NCBI GenBank assembly: GCA_012656075.1
Contig: JAAKBF010000171.1
Coordinates: forward strand, 1,922,001-1,986,000
Direction: 5' to 3'
Source: Phytophthora hibernalis
Lineage: Eukaryota > Oomycota > Peronosporomycetes > Peronosporales > Peronosporaceae
DNA: 64,000 bases
The notes beneath the pieces were generated by a model, which saw only the letters and a list, made by a program, of their open reading frames with translations, had not been told where the DNA came from and ran no database searches. Both the position numbers and the translations under genes were made by a program. This document shows, piece after piece, positions 14,941-31,130 of the stretch (position 1 is its first letter; every line of letters begins with the position of its first letter).

Positions 14941-16987
14941 ACCATCGACCATCTCGCTCACGAACACGGTGCCGTTGGCACATTGATATTGCCACATAAT
15001 AGCCTAGAAAACTACTGAAGCGGTGTCGGTTCGTACTGTCCGTTTGGCTCGTATTTGACGGACTTCTGAGACCAACCTTTTGTTATGGCGGACACCACTA
15101 TCCTCACGGTGTTACAGGCCTCACCAACCCCGTCGACCATCTCGCTCACGAACACGGTGCCGTTGGCACATTGATATTGCCACATAATAGCCTAGAAAAC
15201 TACTGAAGCGGTGTCGGTTCGTACTGTCCATTTGGCTCGTATTTGACGGACTTCTGAGACCAACCTTTTGTTATGGCGGACACCACTATCCTCACGGTGT
15301 TACAGGCCTCACCAACCCCGTCGACCATCTCGCTCACGAACACGGTGCCGTTGGCACTATTGATATTGCCACATAATAGCCTAGAAAACTACTGAAGCGG
15401 TGTCGGTTCGTACTGTCCATTTGGCTCGTATTTGACGGACTTCTGAGACCAACCTTTTGTTATGGCGGACACCACTATCCTCACGGTGTTACAGGCCTCA
15501 CCAACCCCGTCGACCATCTCGCTCACGAACACGGTGCCGTTGGCACATTGATATTGCCACATAATAGCCTAGAAAACTACTGAAGCGGTGTCGGTTCGTA
15601 CTGTCCATTTGGCTCGTATTTGACGGACTTCTGAGACCAACCTTTGTTATGGCGGACACCACTATCCTCACGGTGTTACAGGCCTCACCAACCCCGTCGA
15701 CCATCTCGCTCACGAACACGGTGCCGTTGGCACTATTGATATTGCCACATAATAGCCTAGAAAACTACTGAAGCGGTGTCGGTTCGTACTGTCCATTTGG
15801 CTCGTATTTGACGGACTTCTGAGACCAACCTTTTGTTATGGCGGACACCACTATCCTCACGGTGTTACAGGCCTCACCAACCCCGTCGACCATCTCGCTC
15901 ACGAACACGGTGCCGTTGGCACTATTGATATTGCCACATAATAGCCTAGAAAACTACTGAAGCGGTGTCGGTTCGTACTGTCCGTTTGGCTCGTATTTGA
16001 CGGACTTCTGAGACCAACCTTTTGTTATGGCGGACACCACTATCCTCACGGTGTTACAGGCCTCACCAACCCCGTCGACCATCTCGCTCACGAACACGGT
16101 GCCGTTGGCACATTGATATTGCCACATAATAGCCTAGAAAACTACTGAAGCGGTGTCGGTTCGTACTGTCCGTTTGGCTCGTATTTGACGGACTTCTGAG
16201 ACCAACCTTTTGTTATGGCGGACACCACTATCCTCACGGTGTTACAGGCCTCACCAACCCCGTCGACCATCTCGCTCACGAACACGGTGCCGTTGGCACT
16301 ATTGATATTGCCACATAATAGCCTAGAAAACTACTGAAGCGGTGTCGGTTCGTACTGTCCATTTGGCTCGTATTTGACGGACTTCTGAGACCAACCTTTT
16401 GTTATGGCGGACACCACTATCCTCACGGTGTTACAGGCCTCACCAACCCCGTCGACCATCTCGCTCACGAACACGGTGCCGTTGGCACATTGATATTGCC
16501 ACATAATAGCCTAGAAAACTACTGAAGCGGTGTCGGTTCGTACTGTCCATTTGGCTCGTATTTGACGGACTTCTGAGACCAACCTTTTGTTATGGCGGAC
16601 ACCACTATCCTCACGGTGTTACAGGCCTCACCAACCCCGTCGACCATCTCGCTCACGAACACGGTGCCGTTGGCACATTGATATTGCCACATAATAGCCT
16701 AGAAAACTACTGAAGCGGTGTCGGTTCGTACTGTCCATTTGGCTCGTATTTGACGGACTTCTGAGACCAACCTTTTGTTATGGCGGACACCACTATCCTC
16801 ACGGTGTTACAGGCCTCACCAACCCCGTCGACCATCTCGCTCACGAACACGGTGCCGTTGGCACATTGATATTGCCACATAATAGCCTAGAAAACTACTG
16901 AAGCGGTGTCGGTTCGTACTGTCCATTTGGCTCGTATTTGACGGACTTCTGAGACCAACCTTTTGTTATGGCGGACACCACTATCCT

Positions 16988-17131
16988 CACGGTGTTACAG
17001 GCCTCACCAACCCCGTCGACCATCTCGCTCACGTACACGCTGTTACAGGTCGCACCAACCCCGTCGACCGTCTCGCTCACGTACACGGTGTTACAGGCCT
17101 CACCAACCCCGTCGACCATCTCGCTCACGAA
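16988..17131. repeat. First three-copy 48-bp sub-repeat unit
   Basis: Three consecutive 48-bp blocks run 16,988-17,035, 17,036-17,083 and 17,084-17,131. The outer two are one form and the middle one is the variant form, with GCTGTTACAGGTCGCACC and CCGTCTCG. An equivalent triplication lies 661 bp further on, at about 17,649-17,792. On the minus strand each block is a 16-residue module reading VSEMVDGVGEACNTV or VSETVDGVGATCNSV, preceded by Y or F. The block length is a multiple of three, so expansion keeps the reading frame. Confidence 0.9.
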
Positions 17132-20100
17132 CACGGTGCCGTTGGCACATTGATATTGCCACATAATAGCCTAGAAAACTACTGAAGCGGTGTCGGTTCG
17201 TACTGTCCGTTTGGCTCGTATTTGACGGACTTCTGAGACCAACCTTTTGTTATGGCGGACACCACTATCCTCACGGTGTTACAGGCCTCACCAACCCCGT
17301 CGACCATCTCGCTCACGAACACGGTGCCGTTGGCACTATTGATATTGCCACATAATAGCCTAGAAAACTACTGAAGCGGTGTCGGTTCGTACTGTCCGTT
17401 TGGCTCGTATTTGACGGACTTCTGAGACCAACCTTTTGTTATGGCGGACACCACTATCCTCACGGTGTTACAGGCCTCACCAACCCCGTCGACCATCTCG
17501 CTCACGAACACGGTGCCGTTGGCACATTGATATTGCCACATAATAGCCTAGAAAACTACTGAAGCGGTGTCGGTTCGTACTGTCCGTTTGGCTCGTATTT
17601 GACGGACTTCTGAGACCAACCTTTTGTTATGGCGGACACCACTATCCTCACGGTGTTACAGGCCTCACCAACCCCGTCGACCATCTCGCTCACGTACACG
17701 CTGTTACAGGTCGCACCAACCCCGTCGACCGTCTCGCTCACGTACACGGTGTTACAGGCCTCACCAACCCCGTCGACCATCTCGCTCACGAACACGGTGC
17801 CGTTGGCAACATTGATATTGCCACATAATAGCCTAGAAAACTACTGAAGCGGTGTCGGTTCGTACTGTCCGTTTGGCTCGTATTTGACGGACTTCTGAGA
17901 CCAACCTTTTGTTATGGCGGACACCACTATCCTCACGGTGTTACAGGCCTCACCAACCCCGTCGACCATCTCGCTCACGAACACGGTGCCGTTGGCACAT
18001 TGATATTGCCACATAATAGCCTAGAAAACTACTGAAGCGGTGTCGGTTCGTACTGTCCGTTTGGCTCGTATTTGACGGACTTCTGAGACCAACCTTTTGT
18101 TATGGCGGACACCACTATCCTCACGGTGTTACAGGCCTCACCAACCCCGTCGACCATCTCGCTCACGAACACGGTGCCGTTGGCACATTGATATTGCCAC
18201 ATAATAGCCTAGAAAACTACTGAAGCGGTGTCGGTTCGTACTGTCCGTTTGGCTCGTATTTGACGGACTTCTGAGACCAACCTTTTGTTATGGCGGACAC
18301 CACTATCCTCACGGTGTTACAGGCCTCACCAACCCCGTCGACCATCTCGCTCACGAACACGGTGCCGTTGGCAACATTGATATTGCCACATAATAGCCTA
18401 GAAAACTACTGAAGCGGTGTCGGTTCGTACTGTCCGTTTGGCTCGTATTTGACGGACTTCTGAGACCTACCTTTTGTTATGGCGGACACCACTATCCTCA
18501 CGGTGTTACAGGCCTCACCAACCCCGTCGACCATCTCGCTCACGAACACGGTGCCGTTGGCAACATTGATATTGCCACATAATAGCCTAGAAAACTACTG
18601 AAGCGGTGTCGGTTCGTACTGTCCGTTTGGCTCGTATTTGACGGACTTCTGAGACCAACCTTTTGTTATGGCGGACACCACTATCCTCACGGTGTTACAG
18701 GCCTCACCAACCCCGTCGACCATCTCGCTCACGTACACGGTGCCGTTGGCACATTGATATTGCCACATAATAGCCTAGAAAACTACTGAAGCGGTGTCGG
18801 TTCGTACTGTCCGTTTGGCTCGTATTTGACGGACTTCTGAGACCTACCTTTTGTTATGGCGGACACCACTATCCTCACGGTGTTACAGGCCTCACCAACC
18901 CCGTCGACCATCTCGCTCACGTACACGGTGCCGTTGGCACATTGATATTGCCACATAATAGCCTAGAAAACTACTGAAGCGGTGTCGGTTCGTACTGTCC
19001 GTTTGGCTCGTATTTGACGGACTTCTGAGACCAACCTTTTGTTATGGCGGACACCACTATCCTCACGGTGTTACAGGCCTCACCAACCCCGTCGACCATC
19101 TCGCTCACGAACACGGTGCCGTTGGCACATTGATATTGCCACATAATAGCCTAGAAAACTACTGAAGCGGTGTCGGTTCGTACTGTCCGTTTGGCTCGTA
19201 TTTGACGGACTTCTGAGACCAACCTTTTGTTATGGCGGACACCACTATCCTCACGGTGTTACAGGCCTCACCAACCCCGTCGACCATCTCGCTCACGAAC
19301 ACGGTGCCGTTGGCACATTGATATTGCCACATAATAGCCTAGAAAACTACTGAAGCGGTGTCGGTTCGTACTGTCCGTTTGGCTCGTATTTGACGGACTT
19401 CTGAGACCTACCTTTGTTATGGCGGACACCACTATCCTCACGGTGTTACAGGCCTCACCAACCCCGTCGACCATCTCGCTGTTACACGCACCAACCCCGT
19501 CGACGCTCACGTGGTGCCGTTGGCACATTGATATTGCCACATAATAGCCTAGAAAACTACTGAAGTGGTGTCGGTTCGTACTGTCCGTTTGGCTCGTATT
19601 TGACGGACTTCTGAGACCTACCTTTTGTTATGGCGGACACCACTATCCTCACGGTGTTACAGGCCTCACCAACCCCGTCGACCATCTCGCTCACGTACAC
19701 GGTGCCGTTGGCAACATTGATATTGCCACATAATAGCCTAGAAAACTACTGAAGTGGTGTCGGTTCGTACTGTCCGTTTGGCTCGTATTTGACGGACTTC
19801 TGAGACCAACCTTTTGTTATGGCGGACACCACTATCCTCACGGTGTTACAGGCCTCACCAACCCCGTCGACCATCTCGCTCACGAACACGGTGCCGTTGG
19901 CACATTGATATTGCCACATAATAGCCTAGAAAACTACTGAAGCGGTGTCGGTTCGTACTGTCCGTTTGGCTCGTATTTGACGGACTTCTGAGACCAACCT
20001 TTTGTTATGGCGGACACCACTATCCTCACGGTGTTACAGGCCTCACCAACCCCGTCGACCATCTCGCTCACGAACACGGTGCCGTTGGCACATTGATATT

Positions 20101-23100
20101 GCCACATAATAGCCTAGAAAACTACTGAAGCGGTGTCGGTTCGTACTGTCCGTTTGGCTCGTATTTGACGGACTTCTGAGACCAACCTTTTGTTATGGCG
20201 GACACCACTATCCTCACGGTGTTACAGGCCTCACCAACCCCGTCGACCATCTCGCTCACGTACACTGTTACAGGTCGCACCAACCCCGTCGACCGTCTCG
20301 CTCACGTACACGGTGTTACAGGCCTCACCAACCCCGTCGACCATCTCGCTCACGAACACGGTGCCGTTGGCACATTGATATTGCCACATAATAGCCTAGA
20401 AAACTACTGAAGCGGTGTCGGTTCGTACTGTCCGTTTGGCTCGTATTTGACGGACTTCTGAGACCAACCTTTTGTTATGGCGGACACCACTATCCTCACG
20501 GTGTTACAGGCCTCACCAACCCCGTCGACCATCTCGCTCACGTACACGGTGCCGTTGGCAACATTGATATTGCCACATAATAGCCTAGAAAACTACTGAA
20601 GCGGTGTCGGTTCGTACTGTCCGTTTGGCTCGTATTTGACGGACTTCTGAGACCAACCTTTTGTTATGGCGGACACCACTATCCTCACGGTGTTACAGGC
20701 CTCACCAACCCCGTCGACCATCTCGCTCACGAACACGGTGCCGTTGGCAACATTGATATTGCCACATAATAGCCTAGAAAACTACTGAAGTGGTGTCGGT
20801 TCGTACTGTCCGTTTGGCTCGTATTTGACGGACTTCTGAGACCTACCTTTTGTTATGGCGGACACCACTATCCTCACGGTGTTACAGGCCTCACCAACCC
20901 CGTCGACCATCTCGCTCACGTACACGGTGTTACAGGTCAACAACCCCGTCGACCGTCTCGCTCACGTACACGGTGTTACAGGCCTCACCAACCCCGTCGA
21001 CCATCTCGCTCACGAACACGGTGCCGTTGGCACATTGATATTGCCACATAATAGCCTAGAAAACTACTGAAGCGGTGTCGGTTCGTACTGTCCGTTTGGC
21101 TCGTATTTGACGGACTTCTGAGACCAACCTTTTGTTATGGCGGACACCACTATCCTCACGGTGTTACAGGCCTCACCAACCCCGTCGACCATCTCGCTCA
21201 CGTACACGGTGCCGTTGGCAACATTGATATTGCCACATAATAGCCTAGAAAACTACTGAAGCGGTGTCGGTTCGTACTGTCCGTTTGGCTCGTATTTGAC
21301 GGACTTCTGAGACCAACCTTTTGTTATGGCGGACACCACTATCCTCACGGTGTTACAGGCCTCACCAACCCCGTCGACCATCTCGCTCACGAACACGGTG
21401 CCGTTGGCACATTGATATTGCCACATAATAGCCTAGAAAACTACTGAAGCGGTGTCGGTTCGTACTGTCCGTTTGGCTCGTATTTGACGGACTTCTGAGA
21501 CCAACCTTTTGTTATGGCGGACACCACTATCCTCACGGTGTTACAGGCCTCACCAACCCCGTCGACCATCTCGCTCACGTACACGGTGCCGTTGGCACAT
21601 TGATATTGCCACATAATAGCCTAGAAAACTACTGAAGCGGTGTCGGTTCGTACTGTCCGTTTGGCTCGTATTTGACGGACTTCTGAGACCAACCTTTTGT
21701 TATGGCGGACACCACTATCCTCACGGTGTTACAGGCCTCACCAACCCCGTCGACCATCTCGCTCACGAACACGGTGCCGTTGGCACATTGATATTGCCAC
21801 ATAATAGCCTAGAAAACTACTGAAGCGGTGTCGGTTCGTACTGTCCGTTTGGCTCGTATTTGACGGACTTCTGAGACCAACCTTTTGTTATGGCGGACAC
21901 CACTATCCTCACGGTGTTACAGGCCTCACCAACCCCGTCGACCATCTCGCTCACGTACACGCTGTTACAGGTCGCACCAACCCGTCGACCGTCTCGCTCA
22001 CGTACACGGTGTTACAGGCCTCACCAACCCCGTCGACCATCTCGCTCACGAACACGGTGCCGTTGGCACATTGATATTGCCACATAATAGCCTAGAAAAC
22101 TACTGAAGCGGTGTCGGTTCGTACTGTCCGTTTGGCTCGTATTTGACGGACTTCTGAGACCAACCTTTTGTTATGGCGGACACCACTATCCTCACGGTGT
22201 TACAGGCCTCACCAACCCCGTCGACCATCTCGCTCACGAACACGGTGCCGTTGGCACATTGATATTGCCACATAATAGCCTAGAAAACTACTGAAGCGGT
22301 GTCGGTTCGTACTGTCCGTTTGGCTCGTATTTGACGGACTTCTGAGACCAACCTTTTGTTATGGCGGACACCACTATCCTCACGGTGTTACAGGCCTCAC
22401 CAACCCCGTCGACCATCTCGCTCACGAACACGGTGCCGTTGGCACATTGATATTGCCACATAATAGCCTAGAAAACTACTGAAGCGGTGTCGGTTCGTAC
22501 TGTCCGTTTGGCTCGTATTTGACGGACTTCTGAGACCAACCTTTTGTTATGGCGGACACCACTATCCTCACGGTGTTACAGGCCTCACCAACCCCGTCGA
22601 CCATCTCGCTCACGAACACGGTGCCGTTGGCACATTGATATTGCCACATAATAGCCTAGAAAACTACTGAAGCGGTGTCGGTTCGTACTGTCCATTTGGC
22701 TCGTATTTGACGGACTTCTGAGACCAACCTTTTGTTATGGCGGACACCACTATCCTCACGGTGTTACAGGCCTCACCAACCCCGTCGACCATCTCGCTCA
22801 CGAACACGGTGCCGTTGGCACATTGATATTGCCACATAATAGCCTAGAAAACTACTGAAGCGGTGTCGGTTCGTACTGTCCGTTTGGCTCGTATTTGACG
22901 GACTTCTGAGACCAACCTTTTGTTATGGCGGACACCACTATCCTCACGGTGTTACAGGCCTCACCAACCCCGTCGACCATCTCGCTCACGTACGCTGTTA
23001 CAGGTCGGCGTCGACCGTCTCGCTCACGTACACGGTGTTACAGGCCTCACCAACCCCGTCGACCATCTCGCTCACGAACACGGTGCCGTTGGCACATTGA

Positions 23101-26100
23101 TATTGCCACATAATAGCCTAGAAAACTACTGAAGCGGTGTCGGTTCGTACTGTCCATTTGGCTCGTATTTGACGGACTTCTGAGACCAACCTTTTGTTAT
23201 GGCGGACACCACTATCCTCACGGTGTTACAGGCCTCACCAACCCCGTCGACCATCTCGCTCACGAACACGGTGCCGTTGGCACATTGATATTGCCACATA
23301 ATAGCCTAGAAAACTACTGAAGCGGTGTCGGTTCGTACTGTCCGTTTGGCTCGTATTTGACGGACTTCTGAGACCAACCTTTTGTTATGGCGGACACCAC
23401 TATCCTCACGGTGTTACAGGCCTCACCAACCCCGTCGACCATCTCGCTCACGAACACGGTGCCGTTGGCACATTGATATTGCCACATAATAGCCTAGAAA
23501 ACTACTGAAGCGGTGTCGGTTCGTACTGTCCGTTTGGCTCGTATTTGACGGACTTCTGAGACCAACCTTTTGTTATGGCGGACACCACTATCCTCACGGT
23601 GTTACAGGCCTCACCAACCCCGTCGACCATCTCGCTCACGAACACGGTGCCGTTGGCACATTGATATTGCCACATAATAGCCTAGAAAACTACTGAAGCG
23701 GTGTCGGTTCGTACTGTCCGTTTGGCTCGTATTTGACGGACTTCTGAGACCAACCTTTTGTTATGGCGGACACCACTATCCTCACGGTGTTACAGGCCTC
23801 ACCAACCCCGTCGACCATCTCGCTCACGAACACGGTGCCGTTGGCACTATTGATATTGCCACATAATAGCCTAGAAAACTACTGAAGCGGTGTCGGTTCG
23901 TACTGTCCATTTGGCTCGTATTTGACGGACTTCTGAGACCAACCTTTTGTTATGGCGGACACCACTATCCTCACGGTGTTACAGGCCTCACCAACCCCGT
24001 CGACCATCTCGCTCACGAACACGGTGCCGTTGGCACTATTGATATTGCCACATAATAGCCTAGAAAACTACTGAAGCGGTGTCGGTTCGTACTGTCCGTT
24101 TGGCTCGTATTTGACGGACTTCTGAGACCAACCTTTTGTTATGGCGGACACCACTATCCTCACGGTGTTACAGGCCTCACCAACCCCGTCGACCATCTCG
24201 CTCACGTACACGCTGTTACAGGTCGCACCAACCCGTCGACCGTCTCGCTCACGTACACGGTGTTACAGGCCTCACCAACCCCGTCGACCATCTCGCTCAC
24301 GAACACGGTGCCGTTGGCACATTGATATTGCCACATAATAGCCTAGAAAACTACTGAAGCGGTGTCGGTTCGTACTGTCCGTTTGGCTCGTATTTGACGG
24401 ACTTCTGAGACCAACCTTTTGTTATGGCGGACACCACTATCCTCACGGTGTTACAGGCCTCACCAACCCCGTCGACCATCTCGCTCACGTACACGGTGCC
24501 GTTGGCACATTGATATTGCCACATAATAGCCTAGAAAACTACTGAAGCGGTGTCGGTTCGTACTGTCCGTTTGGCTCGTATTTGACGGACTTCTGAGACC
24601 AACCTTTTGTTATGGCGGACACCACTATCCTCACGGTGTTACAGGCCTCACCAACCCCGTCGACCATCTCGCTCACGAACACGGTGCCGTTGGCACATTG
24701 ATATTGCCACATAATAGCCTAGAAAACTACTGAAGCGGTGTCGGTTCGTACTGTCCGTTTGGCTCGTATTTGACGGACTTCTGAGACCAACCTTTTGTTA
24801 TGGCGGACACCACTATCCTCACGGTGTTACAGGCCTCACCAACCCCGTCGACCATCTCGCTCACGTACACGGTGTTACAGGCCTCACCAACCCCGTCGAC
24901 CATCTCGCTCACGAACACGGTGCCGTTGGCACTATTGATATTGCCACATAATAGCCTAGAAAACTACTGAAGTGGTGTCGGTTCGTACTGTCCGTTTGGC
25001 TCGTATTTGACGGACTTCTGAGACCAACCTTTTGTTATGGCGGACACCACTATCCTCACGGTGTTACAGGCCTCACCAACCCCGTCGACCATCTCGCTCA
25101 CGAACACGGTGCCGTTGGCACATTGATATTGCCACATAATAGCCTAGAAAACTACTGAAGCGGTGTCGGTTCGTACTGTCCGTTTGGCTCGTATTTGACG
25201 GACTTCTGAGACCACCTTTTGTTATGGCGGACACCACTATCCTCACGGTGTTACAGGCCTCACCAACCCCGTCGACCATCTCGCTCACGAACACGGTGCC
25301 GTTGGCACATTGATATTGCCACATAATAGCCTAGAAAACTACTGAAGCGGTGTCGGTTCGTACTGTCCGTTTGGCTCGTATTTGACGGACTTCTGAGACC
25401 AACCTTTGTTATGGCGGACACCACTATCCTCACGGTGTTACAGGTCTCACCAACCCCGTCGACCATCTCGCTCACGTACGCTGTTACAGGTCGCACCAAC
25501 CCCGTCGACCATCTCGCTCACGTACACGGTGCCGTTGGCACATTGATATTGCCACATAATAGCCTAGAAAACTACTGAAGCGGTGTCGGTTCGTACTGTC
25601 CGTTTGGCTCGTATTTGACGGACTTCTGAGACCAACCTTTTGTTATGGCGGACACCACTATCCTCACGGTGTTACAGGCCTCACCAACCCCGTCGACCAT
25701 CTCGCTCACGAACACGGTGCCGTTGGCACTATTGATATTGCCACATAATAGCCTAGAAAACTACTGAAGCGGTGTCGGTTCGTACTGTCCGTTTGGCTCG
25801 TATTTGACGGACTTCTGAGACCAACCTTTGTTATGGCGGACACCACTATCCTCACGGTGTTACAGGCCTCACCAACCCCGTCGACCATCTCGCTCACGAA
25901 CACGGTGCCGTTGGCACTATTGATATTGCCACATAATAGCCTAGAAAACTACTGAAGCGGTGTCGGTTCGTACTGTCCGTTTGGCTCGTATTTGACGGAC
26001 TTCTGAGACCAACCTTTTGTTATGGCGGACACCACTATCCTCACGGTGTTACAGGCCTCACCAACCCCGTCGACCATCTCGCTCACGAACACGGTGCCGT

Positions 26101-29100
26101 TGGCACATTGATATTGCCACATAATAGCCTAGAAAACTACTGAAGCGGTGTCGGTTCGTACTGTCCATTTGGCTCGTATTTGACGGACTTCTGAGACCAA
26201 CCTTTTGTTATGGCGGACACCACTATCCTCACGGTGTTACAGGCCTCACCAACCCCGTCGACCATCTCGCTCACGTACACGGTGTTACAGGTCGCACCAA
26301 CCCGTCGACCGTCTCGCTCACGTACACGCTGTTACAGGTCGCACCAACCCCGTCGACCATCTCGCTCACGTACACGGTGCCGTTGGCACCATTGATATTG
26401 CCACATAATAGCCTAGAAAACTACTGAAGCGGTGTCGGTTCGTACTGTCCATTTGGCTCGTATTTGACGGACTTCTGAGACCAACCTTTTGTTATGGCGG
26501 ACACCACTATCCTCACGGTGTTACAGGCCTCACCAACCCCGTCGACCATCTCGCTCACGAACACGGTGCCGTTGGCACATTGATATTGCCACATAATAGC
26601 CTAGAAAACTACTGAAGCGGTGTCGGTTCGTACTGTCCGTTTGGCTCGTATTTGACGGACTTCTGAGACCAACCTTTTGTTATGGCGGACACCACTATCC
26701 TCACGGTGTTACAGGCCTCACCAACCCCGTCGACCATCTCGCTCACGAACACGGTGCCGTTGGCACATTGATATTGCCACATAATAGCCTAGAAAACTAC
26801 TGAAGCGGTGTCGGTTCGTACTGTCCGTTTGGCTCGTATTTGACGGACTTCTGAGACCAACCTTTTGTTATGGCGGACACCACTATCCTCACGGTGTTAC
26901 AGGCCTCACCAACCCCGTCGACCATCTCGCTCACGAACACGGTGCCGTTGGCACATTGATATTGCCACATAATAGCCTAGAAAACTACTGAAGCGGTGTC
27001 GGTTCGTACTGTCCGTTTGGCTCGTATTTGACGGACTTCTGAGACCAACCTTTGTTATGGCGGACACCACTATCCTCACGGTGTTACAGGCCTCACCAAC
27101 CCCGTCGACCATCTCGCTCACGTACACGCTGTTACAGGTCGCACCAACCCCGTCGACCGTCTCGCTCACGTACGGTGTTACAGGCCTCACCAACCCCGTC
27201 GACCATCTCGCTCACGAACACGGTGCCGTTGGCACATTGATATTGCCACATAATAGCCTAGAAAACTACTGAAGCGGTGTCGGTTCGTACTGTCCGTTTG
27301 GCTCGTATTTGACGGACTTCTGAGACCAACCTTTGTTATGGCGGACACCACTATCCTCACGGTGTTACAGGCCTCACCAACCCCGTCGACCATCTCGCTC
27401 ACGAACACGGTGCCGTTGGCACATTGATATTGCCACATAATAGCCTAGAAAACTACTGAAGCGGTGTCGGTTCGTACTGTCCGTTTGGCTCGTATTTGAC
27501 GGACTTCTGAGACCAACCTTTTGTTATGGCGGACACCACTATCCTCACGGTGTTACAGGCCTCACCAACCCCGTCGACCATCTCGCTCACGAACACGGTG
27601 CCGTTGGCACATTGATATTGCCACATAATAGCCTAGAAAACTACTGAAGCGGTGTCGGTTCGTACTGTCCGTTTGGCTCGTATTTGACGGACTTCTGAGA
27701 CCAACCTTTTGTTATGGCGGACACCACTATCCTCACGGTGTTACAGGCCTCACCAACCCCGTCGACCATCTCGCTCACGTACACGGTGTTACAGGTCGCA
27801 CCAACCGTCGACCGTCTCGCTCACGTACGGCTGTTACAGGTCGCACCAACCCCGTCGACCATCTCGCTCACGAACACGGTGCCGTTGGCACATTGATATT
27901 GCCACATAATAGCCTAGAAAACTACTGAAGCGGTGTCGGTTCGTACTGTCCGTTTGGCTCGTATTTGACGGACTTCTGAGACCAACCTTTTGTTATGGCG
28001 GACACCACTATCCTCACGGTGTTACAGGCCTCACCAACCCCGTCGACCATCTCGCTCACGAACACGGTGCCGTTGGCACATTGATATTGCCACATAATAG
28101 CCTAGAAAACTACTGAAGCGGTGTCGGTTCGTACTGTCCGTTTGGCTCGTATTTGACGGACTTCTGAGACCAACCTTTTGTTATGGCGGACACCACTATC
28201 CTCACGGTGTTACAGGCCTCACCAACCCCGTCGACCATCTCGCTCACGAACACGGTGCCGTTGGCAACATTGATATTGCCACATAATAGCCTAGAAAACT
28301 ACTGAAGCGGTGTCGGTTCGTACTGTCCGTTTGGCTCGTATTTGACGGACTTCTGAGACCAACCTTTGTTATGGCGGACACCACTATCCTCACGGTGTTA
28401 CAGGCCTCACCAACCCCGTCGACCATCTCGCTCACGTACACGCTGTTACAGGTCGCACCAACCCCGTCGACCGTCTCGCTCACGTACACGGTGTTACAGG
28501 CCTCACCAACCCCGTCGACCATCTCGCTCACGAACACGGTGCCGTTGGCAACATTGATATTGCCACATAATAGCCTAGAAAACTACTGAAGCGGTGTCGG
28601 TTCGTACTGTCCGTTTGGCTCGTATTTGACGGACTTCTGAGACCAACCTTTGTTATGGCGGACACCACTATCCTCACGGTGTTACAGGCCTCACCAACCC
28701 CGTCGACCATCTCGCTCACGAACACGGTGCCGTTGGCAACATTGATATTGCCACATAATAGCCTAGAAAACTACTGAAGCGGTGTCGGTTCGTACTGTCC
28801 GTTTGGCTCGTATTTGACGGACTTCTGAGACCAACCTTTTGTTATGGCGGACACCACTATCCTCACGGTGTTACAGGCCTCACCAACCCCGTCGACCATC
28901 TCGCTCACGTACACGGTGTTACAGGTCGCACCAACCCCGTCGACCATCTCGCTCACGTACACGGTGCCGTTGGCACTATTGATATTGCCACATAATAGCC
29001 TAGAAAACTACTGAAGCGGTGTCGGTTCGTACTGTCCGTTTGGCTCGTATTTGACGGACTTCTGAGACCAACCTTTTGTTATGGCGGACACCACTATCCT

Positions 29101-31130
29101 CACGGTGTTACAGGCCTCACCAACCCCGTCGACCATCTCGCTCACGAACACGGTGCCGTTGGCAACATTGATATTGCCACATAATAGCCTAGAAAACTAC
29201 TGAAGCGGTGTCGGTTCGTACTGTCCATTTGGCTCGTATTTGACGGACTTCTGAGACCAACCTTTTGTTATGGCGGACACCACTATCCTCACGGTGTTAC
29301 AGGCCTCACCAACCCCGTCGACCATCTCGCTCACGAACACGGTGCCGTTGGCACTATTGATATTGCCACATAATAGCCTAGAAAACTACTGAAGCGGTGT
29401 CGGTTCGTACTGTCCGTTTGGCTCGTATTTGACGGACTTCTGAGACCTACCTTTTGTTATGGCGGACACCACTATCCTCACGGTGTTACAGGCCTCACCA
29501 ACCCCGTCGACCATCTCGCTCACGAACACGGTGCCGTTGGCACATTGATATTGCCACATAATAGCCTAGAAAACTACTGAAGCGGTGTCGGTTCGTACTG
29601 TCCGTTTGGCTCGTATTTGACGGACTTCTGAGACCAACCTTTTGTTATGGCGGACACCACTATCCTCACGGTGTTACAGGCCTCACCAACCCCGTCGACC
29701 ATCTCGCTCACGAACACGGTGCCGTTGGCACATTGATATTGCCACATAATAGCCTAGAAAACTACTGAAGCGGTGTCGGTTCGTACTGTCCGTTTGGCTC
29801 GTATTTGACGGACTTCTGAGACCAACCTTTTGTTATGGCGGACACCACTATCCTCACGGTGTTACAGGCCTCACCAACCCCGTCGACCATCTCGCTCACG
29901 TACACGGTGTTACAGGCCTCACCAACCCCGTCGACCATCTCGCTCACGAACACGGTGCCGTTGGCACATTGATATTGCCACATAATAGCCTAGAAAACTA
30001 CTGAAGCGGTGTCGGTTCGTACTGTCCGTTTGGCTCGTATTTGACGGACTTCTGAGACCAACCTTTTGTTATGGCGGACACCACTATCCTCACGGTGTTA
30101 CAGGCCTCACCAACCCCGTCGACCATCTCGCTCACGAACACGGTGCCGTTGGCAACATTGATATTGCCACATAATAGCCTAGAAAACTACTGAAGCGGTG
30201 TCGGTTCGTACTGTCCATTTGGCTCGTATTTGACGGACTTCTGAGACCAACCTTTTGTTATGGCGGACACCACTATCCTCACGGTGTTACAGGCCTCACC
30301 AACCCCGTCGACCATCTCGCTCACGAACACGGTGCCGTTGGCACTATTGATATTGCCACATAATAGCCTAGAAAACTACTGAAGCGGTGTCGGTTCGTAC
30401 TGTCCGTTTGGCTCGTATTTGACGGACTTCTGAGACCAACCTTTTGTTATGGCGGACACCACTATCCTCACGGTGTTACAGGCCTCACCAACCCCGTCGA
30501 CCATCTCGCTCACGTACACGGTGTTACAGGCCTCACCAACCCCGTCGACCATCTCGCTCACGAACACGGTGCCGTTGGCACATTGATATTGCCACATAAT
30601 AGCCTAGAAAACTACTGAAGTGGTGTCGGTTCGTACTGTCCATTTGGCTCGTATTTGACGGACTTCTGAGACCAACCTTTTGTTATGGCGGACACCACTA
30701 TCCTCACGGTGTTACAGGCCTCACCAACCCCGTCGACCATCTCGCTCACGAACACGGTGCCGTTGGCACTATTGATATTGCCACATAATAGCCTAGAAAA
30801 CTACTGAAGCGGTGTCGGTTCGTACTGTCCGTTTGGCTCGTATTTGACGGACTTCTGAGACCAACCTTTTGTTATGGCGGACACCACTATCCTCACGGTG
30901 TTACAGGCCTCACCAACCCCGTCGACCATCTCGCTCACGTACACGGTGTTACAGGCCTCACCAACCCCGTCGACCATCTCGCTCACGAACACGGTGCCGT
31001 TGGCAACATTGATATTGCCACATAATAGCCTAGAAAACTACTGAAGTGGTGTCGGTTCGTACTGTCCGTTTGGCTCGTATTTGACGGACTTCTGAGACCA
31101 ACCTTTTGTTATGGCGGACACCACTATCCT